Positions 44,135 to 54,109 of a DNA stretch of 64,000 nucleotides are shown here, in pieces. Origin of the DNA: Paramoeba atlantica (lineage: Eukaryota; Discosea); contig CDRNVI010000011.1 of the NCBI GenBank assembly GCA_977017575.1, forward strand, positions 124,001 to 188,000, in the 5' to 3' direction. The stretch's first letter is position 1. Each line of letters begins with the position of its first letter. The position numbers and the translations under genes are program-made. The notes beneath the pieces are model-generated. The model was not told where the DNA came from and ran no database searches. It worked only from the letters and a program-made list of their open reading frames with translations.

Positions 44135-45049
44135 ATGAAGCTTCATACGCTATTTGTTCTGAAAGTGTTATTATTCTTTACGCTTCTCGGTTGTGAAAGT
44201 AGGGTAAAGTATATTTCGTCTTCTGATGCTCGTTGTTTCTCACGGTCGAAGCATTACGTAAAACGCTCTGTCAGCCTCACACGGCCAACTTCAAGAAGGT
44301 CGCTTGTTGCAAAATGGCATGGATCTCAGTTTATCCTATATTGTTTGCAACTCGTTTCTCCCGTAAATGCGCCTCAAAGTACAGAGGGGCACCGCCTAAT
44401 ACTTTGCTCGCAACAAGTTGAACAAACGCGCAACCTTACTGAGACCGAAGCTAAATTTTTCAATGCTACTCAGCAACATGATGAGGCGGGAACGTGTGTT
44501 ACTATACCTGATCAGGGCGACAGGTACGAACCTCCCATTATATTTGGTGAAAGGGATGATACACCGCGAGTGTTTCAGCTCTTTTGGCTCAGCGACTCCG
44601 CTTCTTCAGATCTTTTTCCTTGTCATCTTACCTTTCACATTGTTGCAAAAGCGAGAGGAAAGCATCAACCGAGTACGGCTTTAGCCGTTACAATGCTTAT
44701 TCCTACAGTTCTGGTCGCATCATTACTTCTCTATTACTTTATTATGCTTTTTAGACGGGACAGACAGGAGTCACCCAACATTAGTCTCAAACAAATGAAT
44801 CATCTCCCAAAGGAGATGTACACTCCATCTCAGCTTTCCTCTACTCCGAAGCACAGAATAGATCCTCATTTACTCACGGGAAACAGATGGGTTCCAGCAG
44901 ATATCGAAACCCATTCACAACCCAAAGCGAAAGAACCAGGTGCAGGCTCTATTCAGTCTACCTTGACAGTGTCGGAAAGTTTGCGGCAAAAGAACGTGAG
45001 ACATAAATGGAGTGGGCTCGCAGTGCCTCACAACGATTTACGTTCATAA
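44135..45049 (+). CDS. Type I membrane protein, unknown
   Basis: A 304-residue protein with a signal peptide (MKLHTLFVLKVLLFFTLLG, ending near Cys20) and one membrane helix at about 187-206 (AVTMLIPTVLVASLLLYYFI), followed by a basic stop-transfer sequence (FRRDRQ). The lumenal or extracellular part of about 165 residues has several Cys (for example LCSQQV, GTCVTI, FPCHLTFH) that may form disulfides and a few N-glycosylation sequons. The cytosolic tail of about 95 residues is polar. No known domain is recognised; it could be a surface or secretory-pathway protein. Confidence 0.6.
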   Translation: MKLHTLFVLKVLLFFTLLGCESRVKYISSSDARCFSRSKHYVKRSVSLTRPTSRRSLVAKWHGSQFILYCLQLVSPVNAPQSTEGHRLILCSQQVEQTRNLTETEAKFFNATQQHDEAGTCVTIPDQGDRYEPPIIFGERDDTPRVFQLFWLSDSASSDLFPCHLTFHIVAKARGKHQPSTALAVTMLIPTVLVASLLLYYFIMLFRRDRQESPNISLKQMNHLPKEMYTPSQLSSTPKHRIDPHLLTGNRWVPADIETHSQPKAKEPGAGSIQSTLTVSESLRQKNVRHKWSGLAVPHNDLRS

Positions 45050-45346
45050 TATATTTGTTAGCAGATCAAAAATTGCGATTGTACCATTCCTTTTAATATA
45101 CTGTATATTTTTGTGCAGTCCATTAATTATTTACTGACCAGTACAATTTTTATGAGGCACGCAAAATGCGTAATACAGGGTGCAATGTACGTCTAAATAT
45201 AATGCTTTTGGTCTATCATTGAATGCAATTTCGGGTAATTTTGACTGTGAGGTAGTAGCGGCCTATCAATTCACGGAAATGCATACATCGATATAAAAAA
45301 CTCTAATTATCAAATAACTCTGAATGCATGTTGTTACTATTCTGTA

Positions 45347-47140
45347 ATGAATAACGCGGAGCCCAAACTATCTCTGAATTTGGATCTACGAAAATCTTCT
45401 GATATGCATACCTCGGTTTCACCATCTGCATCTCGCGCGTCAAGTTTAACGTCATCGGGAAGTTGCGCTTCATCTGACAACAGCGACTCTGTGGAGCACT
45501 CTAGCTCATTCTCAACCGATTCCTCAGGTACTATATCGGATTCTGCTGTGCTTTCATCTAGTGATGCCCTCGAATTACCTCCCGCTGCTTCGTCCGATCA
45601 AGTTCAATTGAGTAAGAAAACGAATGTGAAGCAAGAAACAGTATCAGGAACCGATTACTACCTCAAAGGTCCGATCAATGCAAATTTCTTCCACCGTTTG
45701 CTTATAAGGTCGGGGGCAAGCGTAGTTGTGGATCAATTTCTGTCCGGTTTACACATGTTTGAAGAGACACTACGTGCTGATGTAGCCATGCAGCTTTCAA
45801 GGTCAAAATCCCAAAAGCCTCGCTTTATATGGAAGAATTCGGGAGAAATTAGTGAAGATTTCTCTATTTTATGCGATTGTGTTGCTTCGCTTGCTCGCCA
45901 AGTTCGTGGCAATCACGAAGAAATACGCGATGTGCTATATCATGTTTGCAAATTTCTAATGGAATATATGGGCTACGAGGAAACTTACATCTCTCTTTCT
46001 TGCTACCAGACGAAAGTTCGGGACTACTTACAAGGGGGTACTCGATATAGCAAAGACCAAAAATCTGCCAATGTTGAATTCGCATCTAGGGATAAGCGAA
46101 TGAAGAAGCTTCATTTGTACATGCAAAGCAATGAGAGTCGAAGGGTTCCCATCGGGAGTACTGTAGTTTACTCGGAAATAGTACCTGATAAAAGAACGCG
46201 GCGACCAATCGTTCGATCCCCGAAAAGGAAAACGTCAAATCACTCACAAGCAAATAGAAAAGAAGTGGCAAAAAGAATAATTACTTTAAAGGATAAAAAG
46301 AAACCAAACCCGAGTGCTATAAGTTCAGAGGTAAGAGATGAGAATAAGTCAAGAAATGGTCCTTCACTAATGCAGCAGTACAATCGGTTGCGTATTATAC
46401 TCGGAGAACACGGGACTGAACTTTCTGGCTCTAGGCTTTTAATGTTGGAGCCTTTCATCTTGCTTTGTCAATCTACAACTGACAATATATTGCGCATTCG
46501 TCTCCTGCGAGCGTTTGAACTTTGTCAAGATGAAATTGTTTATCGAAGGCTGGAAGAAATGGGAATAATCAAACAAATTCTAATTCCTTGGGCTAAACTG
46601 GCATGTTCCTTCAACGTAGAAGATGCTCGCGCCGCATTCAAACTTCCCGAGGATTCGGCTCAGAAGGAAACTCTCCGGAGTGTGATGCAAATACTGCATC
46701 GCTTCCCATACATTCAGAGCAATACCATTCCTGGGCTCATTACGTGGACACAGGACATGTTGTCCAGCTTCTCCACTCAGGAAAGCAAACCGGCATTTTT
46801 GGATAGGGAACAAATTTCTCTTACTGTGAATTCGCTTGATAGTGAATCGAAAGACATTTACGACTCTATACAGATGTTACATGATCGACTAACTGAACGG
46901 CAGAAAGTTGAACCCATCAAAAAGAGTGTCCGTTCCGATATACCTCAGACTGATAACGTACCAATTCTCGATGCTTCAACCAGCTACACAGAAAAAGATA
47001 GTATCACTCTGCAGTCCGAGAATACAGTCGTAGAAACTTCTAGTTCCCATCTCGCATCCTCAGTCGGGCAGAATGTGATTATTTCGTCCAGAGATCCCAG
47101 GCGGTTGCTTCAATCCATGTTTGCACCGGACGGGAATTAG
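45347..47140 (+). CDS. Ser-rich protein with helical, TFIIS N-terminal-like region
   Basis: A 597-residue protein, possibly nuclear. Residues 15-90 are extremely Ser-rich. A helical block at about 105-235 includes LEYMGYEETYISLS. A very basic patch at about 280-330 (RRPIVRSPKRKTSNHSQANR) could be a nuclear localisation signal. Residues 345-485 form a helical region: DNILRIRLLRAFELCQDE, then RRLEEMGIIKQILIPWAKLA, reminiscent of TFIIS N-terminal (LW/TND) domains in transcription-elongation factors. The match is a pattern impression, not a proof. The last 110 residues are Ser/Thr-rich and probably disordered. Confidence 0.5.
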   Translation: MNNAEPKLSLNLDLRKSSDMHTSVSPSASRASSLTSSGSCASSDNSDSVEHSSSFSTDSSGTISDSAVLSSSDALELPPAASSDQVQLSKKTNVKQETVSGTDYYLKGPINANFFHRLLIRSGASVVVDQFLSGLHMFEETLRADVAMQLSRSKSQKPRFIWKNSGEISEDFSILCDCVASLARQVRGNHEEIRDVLYHVCKFLMEYMGYEETYISLSCYQTKVRDYLQGGTRYSKDQKSANVEFASRDKRMKKLHLYMQSNESRRVPIGSTVVYSEIVPDKRTRRPIVRSPKRKTSNHSQANRKEVAKRIITLKDKKKPNPSAISSEVRDENKSRNGPSLMQQYNRLRIILGEHGTELSGSRLLMLEPFILLCQSTTDNILRIRLLRAFELCQDEIVYRRLEEMGIIKQILIPWAKLACSFNVEDARAAFKLPEDSAQKETLRSVMQILHRFPYIQSNTIPGLITWTQDMLSSFSTQESKPAFLDREQISLTVNSLDSESKDIYDSIQMLHDRLTERQKVEPIKKSVRSDIPQTDNVPILDASTSYTEKDSITLQSENTVVETSSSHLASSVGQNVIISSRDPRRLLQSMFAPDGN

Positions 47141-47351
47141 CCCTCTAAAAAAATAAAAATAGGAAAGCAAAAACATTTGCAGCTAAAGTGGGTTTTTCAG
47201 TTAGCCTCGTAATAGGAATGTACTTTCTTGTGTGTGAATTTTCGTTTGTGAAGTAATTCTTTCTTTTTGCACTATTTTTTTTGCGAAAATAGCTTTGTTC
47301 TTACTTTAGTGCATCATATTAGAATAGAATTTTCAGCAATCATTGCAGAGT

Positions 47352-48335
47352 ATGATGGAGGCGGAGCCTGGAAAAAGACTTCGCTCAGAAGAGCCGTGCG
47401 AACGAATTATCAAGAAAAAAGATCAAGATAACATTATGTACACGACGAGATGGATAGGATACTCCGAAAATTCAGAAGAAGCAAGAACTGAAACAGCTAC
47501 TCGGGAACTTGAATTATGTCATGTTTTTTACTCTGGAGTTCGACGAATTACTTCTCTGGAAAATTTAGCCAAACTTTTTGATTCTTTCACATCTGCCGAC
47601 TCATCTGAAAGCGTGATTTACTTAGTCGGTTTTAACGCACCTTGGACACGTCGCATTGCGCCTGCGTTTCCAAAAATTAGAATTATCGAACAGTCGTGTC
47701 TTGGTGGGGTGTCGTCACCTTGTGTTCTTCCTGCGAAGTATCGCGTGGAGTCTATCTTTATCAACTGTTACGCCTTGGAAGATGTTGTTGAGTGCTGCAA
47801 AATTCGCACTTCTTTGCCGTGCATTCAGGCATGGTGTGGCGGTGCAAAGTATTTTGAAGGCAAGTGGTCATCTACCAGTTCGACAAAAAATGAAGACACT
47901 GGGAAGAACGTGAAAGTTTCTTCATTTATTCCGTCACCACTACGATTACCCTTCCAAGTTCCCCTTTCGAATGCGACAGTAAAGGATCAAGATAACAGTT
48001 CCACAGCACCTCATCCGATCACGCCAGGCCTCAAATTACATCCCTATTATGTTCTAGTGATTTCCGCTCCCTGGTGTCCCCCATGTAAGGTATTGAAGCC
48101 CCACCTTCCTATCCTAGAGAAGGAGTACACCGAATACGCCCATTTCGTGTATTGTCATTATGATCATTATCCTTACGTGAGGACACACTACGACGTATCT
48201 AAAATTCCTACGATTGTTGTAATAAACACCTCAGATGGATCATGCGTAGGTAATATGCAACATTCCGATCCATCACGGTTAAGAACCTTTCTTGATAAGA
48301 CAATGAACATATTTCGACTAATAGAGGATTTTTAG
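47352..48335 (+). CDS. Two-domain thioredoxin-fold protein (active C-terminal domain)
   Basis: A 327-residue protein. The C-terminal domain (about 225-327) is a thioredoxin with an intact active site W241-C242-P-P-C245 in SAPWCPPCKVLKPHLP, and the cis-Pro region KIPTIVV. The N-terminal domain (about 60-175) seems to be a degenerate second thioredoxin fold: NAPWTRRIAPAF stands where WCxxC would be, so both redox cysteines are missing. Further cysteines (SCLGGVSSPC, ECCKIRTSLPC) occur in it. The linker is about 45 residues long and polar. It should be a cytosolic or organellar disulfide oxidoreductase, resembling tandem Trx/tryparedoxin-like proteins, although WCPPC is the tryparedoxin motif (kinetoplastid trait) rather than the usual WCGPC. 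Confidence 0.7.
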   Translation: MMEAEPGKRLRSEEPCERIIKKKDQDNIMYTTRWIGYSENSEEARTETATRELELCHVFYSGVRRITSLENLAKLFDSFTSADSSESVIYLVGFNAPWTRRIAPAFPKIRIIEQSCLGGVSSPCVLPAKYRVESIFINCYALEDVVECCKIRTSLPCIQAWCGGAKYFEGKWSSTSSTKNEDTGKNVKVSSFIPSPLRLPFQVPLSNATVKDQDNSSTAPHPITPGLKLHPYYVLVISAPWCPPCKVLKPHLPILEKEYTEYAHFVYCHYDHYPYVRTHYDVSKIPTIVVINTSDGSCVGNMQHSDPSRLRTFLDKTMNIFRLIEDF

Positions 48336-48620
48336 TTCTCGTGCTCGAATAGAAGGAATGATATGAGTGACTTTTAGTTTAATTGTTGAAAGAAAGGCGT
48401 CGCAATTTTCTTGAAGCACTTTTCCGCATTTATCTCTCTTTTGTTTTATATTTTTTGGGGGAACGATGTCTTTTATTGGCTCTGTGTCAATCGCATAGCT
48501 GGTTACCTCATGGAGGCACATGAACTTTAAAGAAGATGGCATAACACTTTAAATAGTAAAGTGCCTTTAACAAGCTAACATCGCATTTTCTTATTTGACC
48601 TAACCTATTTATCCATCCTC

Positions 48621-49550
48621 ATGCTTGCAGACCTCTTTTGTGACCTACCTTGGTATGAGATCTGCGCTATTTCTGCTGCAATGTTGACAGCTATTATTAT
48701 GCCCCTTATTTTGGTTCCAGTATTACACTATTTTGCTTCTTTCCGACAAGGGTATGAGGAAAACCGAGAAGGTTTGGTGAGGGCGATGAACAATTGTGAT
48801 GTTCGCCCTCATGAAGCTGAAAGTGATGTTTTAGTGACAGAGATGCATGATCAAAACCCGCTGGAAGCTGAATCATCATCTAGCTGCAGTGACACCCGTT
48901 CGGATGATCTTCTAGAGGAATCTTTTGACGATGTCACGGCACCTTACACACTTTTAGAAGATACCTTTGATGAGATTACTGCAACAGAGGATACGTTATC
49001 TCTTGCACGAAAGCACTATAACGCAAAATGTTATAGGAAAGCCCTTCAAATAGTAGAAAAAGAGCTTAAAAAGTATTCTGGTTCGGGTGTAAATCATTAT
49101 CAGGGATGTTCAAAGCATTTTGACTTTCTCGTACTCAAATGTGACTCGGAACTTGTGACAGGACTTCGTTCCCGTGCATTACAAACCGCCAAAATTTTAT
49201 GCGAAAGTTTTCCTAAAAATGCAAAATCACACATTCTTTTATCTGAGGCTCATGAGTCATTCTCAAATATGGGAAGCGCCCTCGCTGTCCTTCGTGATGG
49301 CTTAACCAGCGAAACAAACGGAAGCACATTATCGGAATATTTTACTCGAAAATGTCAGGAAGTTGCGTTGAGTCTCAGGGGCGCTCACCAAAGTAATGCT
49401 ATTCTTGCTGAGGAAGACGAGCCACATGTGCGCCACTTTATAGACGAAGAATTTCTTTTTCAAAGAATTGAATTGGGCGATTCAACAGAGCACAAATTAA
49501 ATCAAATATGGAAAAGCGTTAAAAATAAGAGGACCCTCTCTCGCAATTAA
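48621..49550 (+). CDS. N-terminally anchored TPR-like protein
   Basis: A 309-residue protein. A membrane helix near the N-terminus (about 14-36, AISAAMLTAIIMPLILVPVL) is followed by an acidic linker with a DDVTAPYTLLEDTFDEITAT repeat-like stretch. From about residue 130 on it is helical, with TPR-like units such as LARKHYNAKCYRKALQIV and later SHILLSEAHESFSNMGSALAV (two clear candidates and perhaps a third between them). Such tail- or head-anchored TPR proteins often serve as receptors on mitochondria, ER or peroxisomes. No specific family is recognised. Confidence 0.5.
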   Translation: MLADLFCDLPWYEICAISAAMLTAIIMPLILVPVLHYFASFRQGYEENREGLVRAMNNCDVRPHEAESDVLVTEMHDQNPLEAESSSSCSDTRSDDLLEESFDDVTAPYTLLEDTFDEITATEDTLSLARKHYNAKCYRKALQIVEKELKKYSGSGVNHYQGCSKHFDFLVLKCDSELVTGLRSRALQTAKILCESFPKNAKSHILLSEAHESFSNMGSALAVLRDGLTSETNGSTLSEYFTRKCQEVALSLRGAHQSNAILAEEDEPHVRHFIDEEFLFQRIELGDSTEHKLNQIWKSVKNKRTLSRN

Positions 49551-49807
49551 ACGTATCTTGTCCATTTTTTTTGTGCATTAAAATCGACATTCCTAACACT
49601 TTGCTAACACGTACGCTGCGCTGATAGATTTTATTAAAATCTTTTGGATAAAATATGTCTCAGTTTTTAAGATCTTTAAATACAATTGCATATAAAACAG
49701 TTTAACACACATTGACTACTAGTGTCGATACATCATACCTTGTCTCGGTACAATCTAGATTTCTCGATTTTATCACCGACGCACCCGCTTCGTTTTCCCC
49801 GTATGCC

Positions 49808-50581
49808 ATGACCTTCGAGGCCCCCATACATGAGGACAAGCCAAAGGCGCACGTCACATCACATAAAAAAGATGAAATCAGCAAGCAGACCCCGGGTGTC
49901 GGGAGACCGCTTCCCCGATCTCGCTCCACCGCCCCCGTCCAGGTGTTAGGCATTGTCGGGCCCAGCGGGGTTGGCAAAGGGACGCTGATCCGAAAGCTTC
50001 GCTCGGAATACCCCCAGAGCTTCGGTTTTAGCATCTCCCACACCACCCGGGCCCCTCGCCCGGGGGAGCAACACGGGGTGCATTATTATTACACCGACCG
50101 CCGCTGGATGCAGCGCGCGGTCGCGGCCGGGGACTTCATGGAGTCCGCGGTGGTCCACAACGAGCACTACGGCACCAGTCACTCCGCGGTGCGCGACATT
50201 GTCCAACGCCAGGGGAAGATCTGTATTCTGGATATTGATGTCCAGGGGGCGGCATCGATTCACCAGCAACGTGATCGTCTGGGCATGGTGGTTCGCTTGC
50301 TTTTTATCCTCCCCCCGAGTCTACGGTGTTTAGAGACTCGACTGCGACGCCGCGGGACGGAGTCGGATGATAAGATTAAAACGCGGATGACGACGACACG
50401 AAATGAGCTTAATTTTTATGAAGAGAATCGGGAAATGTTTGATCACAACCTCGTGAATGATAATCTTGACGAGTGTTACGGCGAGTTGAGAACAATGCTT
50501 ACAATGTGGGGTGCCTTTCTTGCGGATAGGGATAGGGATATACCGAAAGAGGAGTCCTTTCATTACGAAAGTAATCTTTAA
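49808..50581 (+). CDS. Guanylate kinase
   Basis: A 257-residue nucleotide kinase converting GMP and ATP to GDP and ADP. The P-loop GPSGVGKGT is at about 51-59, followed by the GMP-binding signature SHTTRAPRPGE and HYYYTDR, then LDIDVQGAASI and the Arg-rich lid near LETRLRRRGTE. All core residues are present. The 50-residue N-terminal extension is polar and has no clear organelle signal; the C-terminus is normal apart from a short tail. The ATG at 49808 is the first in frame after the intergenic pyrimidine tracts; a TTG 96 bases upstream is also in frame. The DNA is GC-rich up to about 50280 and then drops to the AT-rich background within the gene. Confidence 0.9.
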   Translation: MTFEAPIHEDKPKAHVTSHKKDEISKQTPGVGRPLPRSRSTAPVQVLGIVGPSGVGKGTLIRKLRSEYPQSFGFSISHTTRAPRPGEQHGVHYYYTDRRWMQRAVAAGDFMESAVVHNEHYGTSHSAVRDIVQRQGKICILDIDVQGAASIHQQRDRLGMVVRLLFILPPSLRCLETRLRRRGTESDDKIKTRMTTTRNELNFYEENREMFDHNLVNDNLDECYGELRTMLTMWGAFLADRDRDIPKEESFHYESNL

Positions 50582-50952
50582 ATCGGGGGCACATCAGAGA
50601 AGGAAATTTTATGAGGCATTTATATACAAAAAGATCCTCAATTTGATCCATTATCACGTTTCTTTCTTAGGCACATCGGTTCATGTATTGTAGTTGTATT
50701 CCCTGTGTGTTGAAGAAAAGTAGCGATTTTAGCGCATACATTTTTTAATGATTCATCACTGTTCCTGAGAAGTGGATGTTTCAACAATGCAAACAGAAAT
50801 AAATTTTTGCATTTGACTATTAATTCAAGCTATAAATTCAAGCTTAATAAATTCTTCGCTATTACATTAACATTCTTTGTATCTAAGTTTTGCTTACGTA
50901 ATCTACTTTACAAGGTTGCAGTGTGGGTGTACTCCTTTTGTGCTATAACGAA
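50582..50952. other. Intergenic region
   Basis: No gene seen. AT-rich, with an imperfect direct repeat TTCAAGCTATAAATTCAAGCTTAA near 50823-50846 split as two TTCAAGCT units. Confidence 0.3.
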
Positions 50953-51726
50953 ATGAGCAGACCGACTCAGTACAGCGATATCACAGGCCCTCGTTGGACA
51001 AGATTTCCCATACGAGTCCGTCCACACCGCAATCCCTTGTCTGATACGCTCGCTTATCATCCAACTTGCCCCGAAGATGTTGATTGGTGTGAAATGTATC
51101 CTCAACTGAACGAGTCTACGAAAGATAAAATCATGTCAAAACGAGAAGACAATACAGTTCGCTTACAGTGCCCCATAGATTGGCTTGATGTCGGAAGTGC
51201 TTATGGCGGCATGCTTTGCGCATTAGGTCCCTCTTATCCTCAGAAGTACATACTCGGGATGGAAATTCGTAAAAAAGTTGTAGAATTCGCGAAATCTCGA
51301 GTGCTGGAGGAGCGCAAAAACGAATCGTTGTTGCATAATGTTTGGTTTCTTGAGGCGAATGTAATGCGGTCACTCGCTTTCTGGATCCCAAAGCAGCAAT
51401 TGGAGTGTATATTCTTTTGCTACCCCGATCCACATTTTAAGCAGCACAACGTTCGACGACGTATTCTATCAGATTCACTTATTCCGGAGTATGCCTACGT
51501 ATTGCGTCCCAATGGAAGACTTTATACTGTAACGGACGTGGAAGAGCTTCATGAATGGATGGTAGAAAGATTGAGTCATTTCCCAGATTTGTTTCGAAGA
51601 CTCGGAGAGGAACACTGTACCGCTGACCCCTTATTGACTACACTCGTGCACTCCAGCGAGGACGCAAAAAGATCCCAAAGGCGAGGCGCTGTTAAGCATT
51701 TTGCCGTCTACGAGCGATATGAGTGA
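50953..51726 (+). CDS. METTL1: tRNA (guanine-N7-)-methyltransferase (METTL1/Trm8)
   Basis: A 257-residue SAM-dependent methyltransferase that forms m7G at position 46 in the variable loop of tRNAs, normally with the WD-repeat partner WDR4/Trm82. SAM-binding motif DVGSAYGGMLCAL, the GMEIRKKVVEFAKSRV motif, and the substrate/catalytic segment FFCYPDPHFKQHNVRRRI with ITDxxE-like TVTDVEELHEWM all match the eukaryotic Trm8 pattern. The first motif has a small irregularity (GSAYGG rather than GCGYGG). The start is the ATG at 50953; an in-frame GTG ten codons upstream is possible but unneeded. It is the last host gene before the mobile-element-rich region. Confidence 0.9.
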   Translation: MSRPTQYSDITGPRWTRFPIRVRPHRNPLSDTLAYHPTCPEDVDWCEMYPQLNESTKDKIMSKREDNTVRLQCPIDWLDVGSAYGGMLCALGPSYPQKYILGMEIRKKVVEFAKSRVLEERKNESLLHNVWFLEANVMRSLAFWIPKQQLECIFFCYPDPHFKQHNVRRRILSDSLIPEYAYVLRPNGRLYTVTDVEELHEWMVERLSHFPDLFRRLGEEHCTADPLLTTLVHSSEDAKRSQRRGAVKHFAVYERYE

Positions 51727-51802
51727 ACTTTTGGTAACAATTTTTTATAAGATCTATATAAGGTTATATTCTTATACACCCAAGCCCAAAATTATTATCG
51801 CT

Positions 51803-51846
51803 AAAATTCATGGCACAAAAATTATTGTTTCTTTAATTAAAAGTTG
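51803..51846 (+). repeat. 44-bp direct repeat, first copy
   Basis: Shares GGCACAAAAATTATTG and neighbouring bases with 52316-52359; about six mismatches over 44 bp. Origin unknown. Confidence 0.55.
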
Positions 51847-52315
51847 TCAATTTTTGGCGAGAAACATTTTTTTATTTTTTTGGTCAATTTTTGAATTTCT
51901 CATGAGGTCTGATCTTGGCAACCACGTTTTAGAGAAGAGTGCCATAGATTTTACACAAAAATTCAAATTTTATGAGAGGATTTGATGCAGGAGGATCGAG
52001 ATTGGCTTTATGTCAACACCCGGTCGCGAGATCATGCGAGATCACACCCGCATCCCATCATTTAATGACCATTTAATAACCTGCCCTTCGCAACGCATTT
52101 GACAAGATTAGAGAGATGCAAACCACCGTCCGGGTTATACCTATGGACACTTGTACTTCCTAAGGATAATAATTTTTTGGTGATAAGCAACTTTCTTCCC
52201 CGTAAAAATTCTTGAATCTTTTTGGGAGCAAAAAAACCCTTTTGACCTAATTTTGGGGTTTTCCGCCCCTCTACTAACAACTTCTATTGTTTGTCGATAT
52301 GTACAAATTTCTACG

Positions 52316-52359
52316 AAAATTATTGGCACAAAAATTATTGATTTTTTAATTTAAAGTTG
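52316..52359 (+). repeat. 44-bp direct repeat, second copy
   Basis: Second copy of the sequence at 51803-51846, about 513 bases downstream in the same orientation. Confidence 0.55.
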
Positions 52360-53262
52360 CAGAGCTTCGCCAATAATTAAAAACTGAATAATATTAGTCG
52401 GCAGTGTAAGGATCTATGTTAGATCTATCGTGGATTCACTGCTATTCATCGCATTCTATTCACTGCTCTTTTTTATATTCTGCTCCTCTTTTTAATTTGC
52501 TTATCAGTACCTAAAGTGTGGAAAAGTGTTCTTTTTTATATATGGGTTTCTGGCATACTTCCATTTCACTACATTCGTGATCTACACGTATCTTCTTCCA
52601 GCTTACATTGGTATAAGCTGAATAGTTTTCTTTTAGCCTTTTCTTTTGTTAACAACTGAATGTACTTAGAGTTTTACTGACTCTACGATGTGATTAACTT
52701 GAACACAACATCATTTGAATAAAAGTTAAGCCTTTATTAAATGCAGATGTTATTGAACTCGGATGATGCAATATATGAGTGTTCGAGTTCAGTACGCTCG
52801 CTGGAATCCATTCTCTATGGTCTTCTGGAAGTTTCTTCTGTTCTTCAATGTGCGCATGTAGTTTTCTCTCTCGTAAGCAGTAGCGCGACGTTAGAATTGA
52901 GCGAATGAGGTATCAATACCTTTCTTGGAAATCTAGCGTATACGCGGTACTCGTACTTGCATTTTTTCGCTTTTTCAATACGAACATCAAAAGTAGCTGT
53001 ACCTCGGTTTCCGTTGTTTCACAACATGTTTTGTCATGAGTGTTTTTAAAACAGTAAAGTAGTAGTACTATTTGATATTACTAGTCCTACCAGTAAATAA
53101 CGATATACTTGCCTTGCTTGCGTATTATTTGCCTTTTACTAACTTTTTAAGACAGATACTGAGACATGCATGGGGTTGTTCACGAATAATCGTATTTCTT
53201 AGCTTAACGTATACTAAGTATACGTGTAAATAATATAATATACGTGTATATTGTAGGTTATA

Positions 53263-53934
53263 CAGGGGTGTAAATTTGTATGTGGGGGGGTCTAAAATTT
53301 GTAAAACTTGACCAATTTTGAAAAATAATAGCGCATTCGAGAGCTCTCGAACAGGGCTCATGAACGTGTGTGTACGGCATCTGCGTTAATTAGATTTTCA
53401 AGTGCACATAAAAAAAGCTCATTTTTTTGGGAGACAAATTCTTGCATTTTTCATAGGTTTTCTGATTTCTCCCCTGACTCATGCAACAAAGACGGGGTTG
53501 TGGACGATCGCCCGAACACAAAGACTACGAAAGGGCTTATTCTTCGCCTGCGCACGTAAAAGCAGGCTGTTGCATGGTTCTCGTTGCCGATTACGAAACA
53601 ACACAATCTTTTTCTCGCTAAGAATTTATGTTCCATAGTGGGCAACTTCAAAAATGGTTGAGCCCCTCGGAATCGTGCAGATTTGATCATTGCGATCGAA
53701 GCAGCGTTTCAAAGCCCCTGAAAATGCCATGAAGAGCTTTCGAAAGCGATGCCGTATTGTAATTGAGATAAAACGACGATAATGGCAATTATTAATTTTT
53801 TTTTCGATATTATCATTCCTTTAAAAAGTTGCAAATAGCATTTGGTGGCTCTTTGTCTAGGGGGCAATACCCCCTTGTGCCTAGTTCGGTCATGTTACGT
53901 TTTAGACCCCCCCACATCCAAATTTACACCCTTG
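53263..53934 (+). mobile_element. Internally deleted relative of the Tc1-like transposon
   Basis: A 672-bp element flanked by TA (53261-53262 and 53935-53936). Ends begin CAGGGGTGTAAATTTG and, on the other strand, CAAGGGTGTAAATTTG, then the G-run and GTCTAAAA block shared with the element at 11660. Inside, two pieces of transposase remain: an N-terminal piece around 53538-53618 (SSPAHVK and MVLVADYETTQSFS, compared with SSPAPVK and MLLVAEYERTGSYS in the full-length copy) and a C-terminal piece at 53729-53782 (MKSFRKRCRIVIE versus LKSFRKRCEIVIS). The catalytic middle is missing, so it is non-autonomous. Confidence 0.85.
53538..53782 (+). pseudogene. Transposase remnant (N- and C-terminal pieces joined)
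   Basis: The remains of a Tc1-like transposase frame inside the deleted element. The N-terminal helix-turn-helix start is readable to a stop at about 53619, and the last 17 codons are readable from ATG 53729 to TAA. All DDE residues are absent. Confidence 0.75.
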
Positions 53935-54109
53935 TATTATAACTTCCCCTGGAATAGCCGTTCTAGGAGAGTTTTCAGAGGACTCTTCCTTTCAGAGTAG
54001 CGGTTCTGGGAAAAAAGTTACCCCCAAAAAAAATCAGTTTGCTATATGAGTACGCGTATTCTTTTCTATGCTGCGACGCCTAGTTTGCGTACCGTACAGT
54101 AGGGAGGTG

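Larger units (their letters stand above)
51727..53262. other. AT-rich gene-free stretch
   Basis: About 1.5 kb without a supportable gene. It includes two copies of a 44-bp sequence (51803-51846 and 52316-52359), many short A/T runs, and long T/C-rich parts (about 52480-52620). A local alternating TACGTGTA-like tract (53214-53250) leads to the TA insertion site of the next element. Some of it may be ancient mobile-element debris. Confidence 0.35.
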
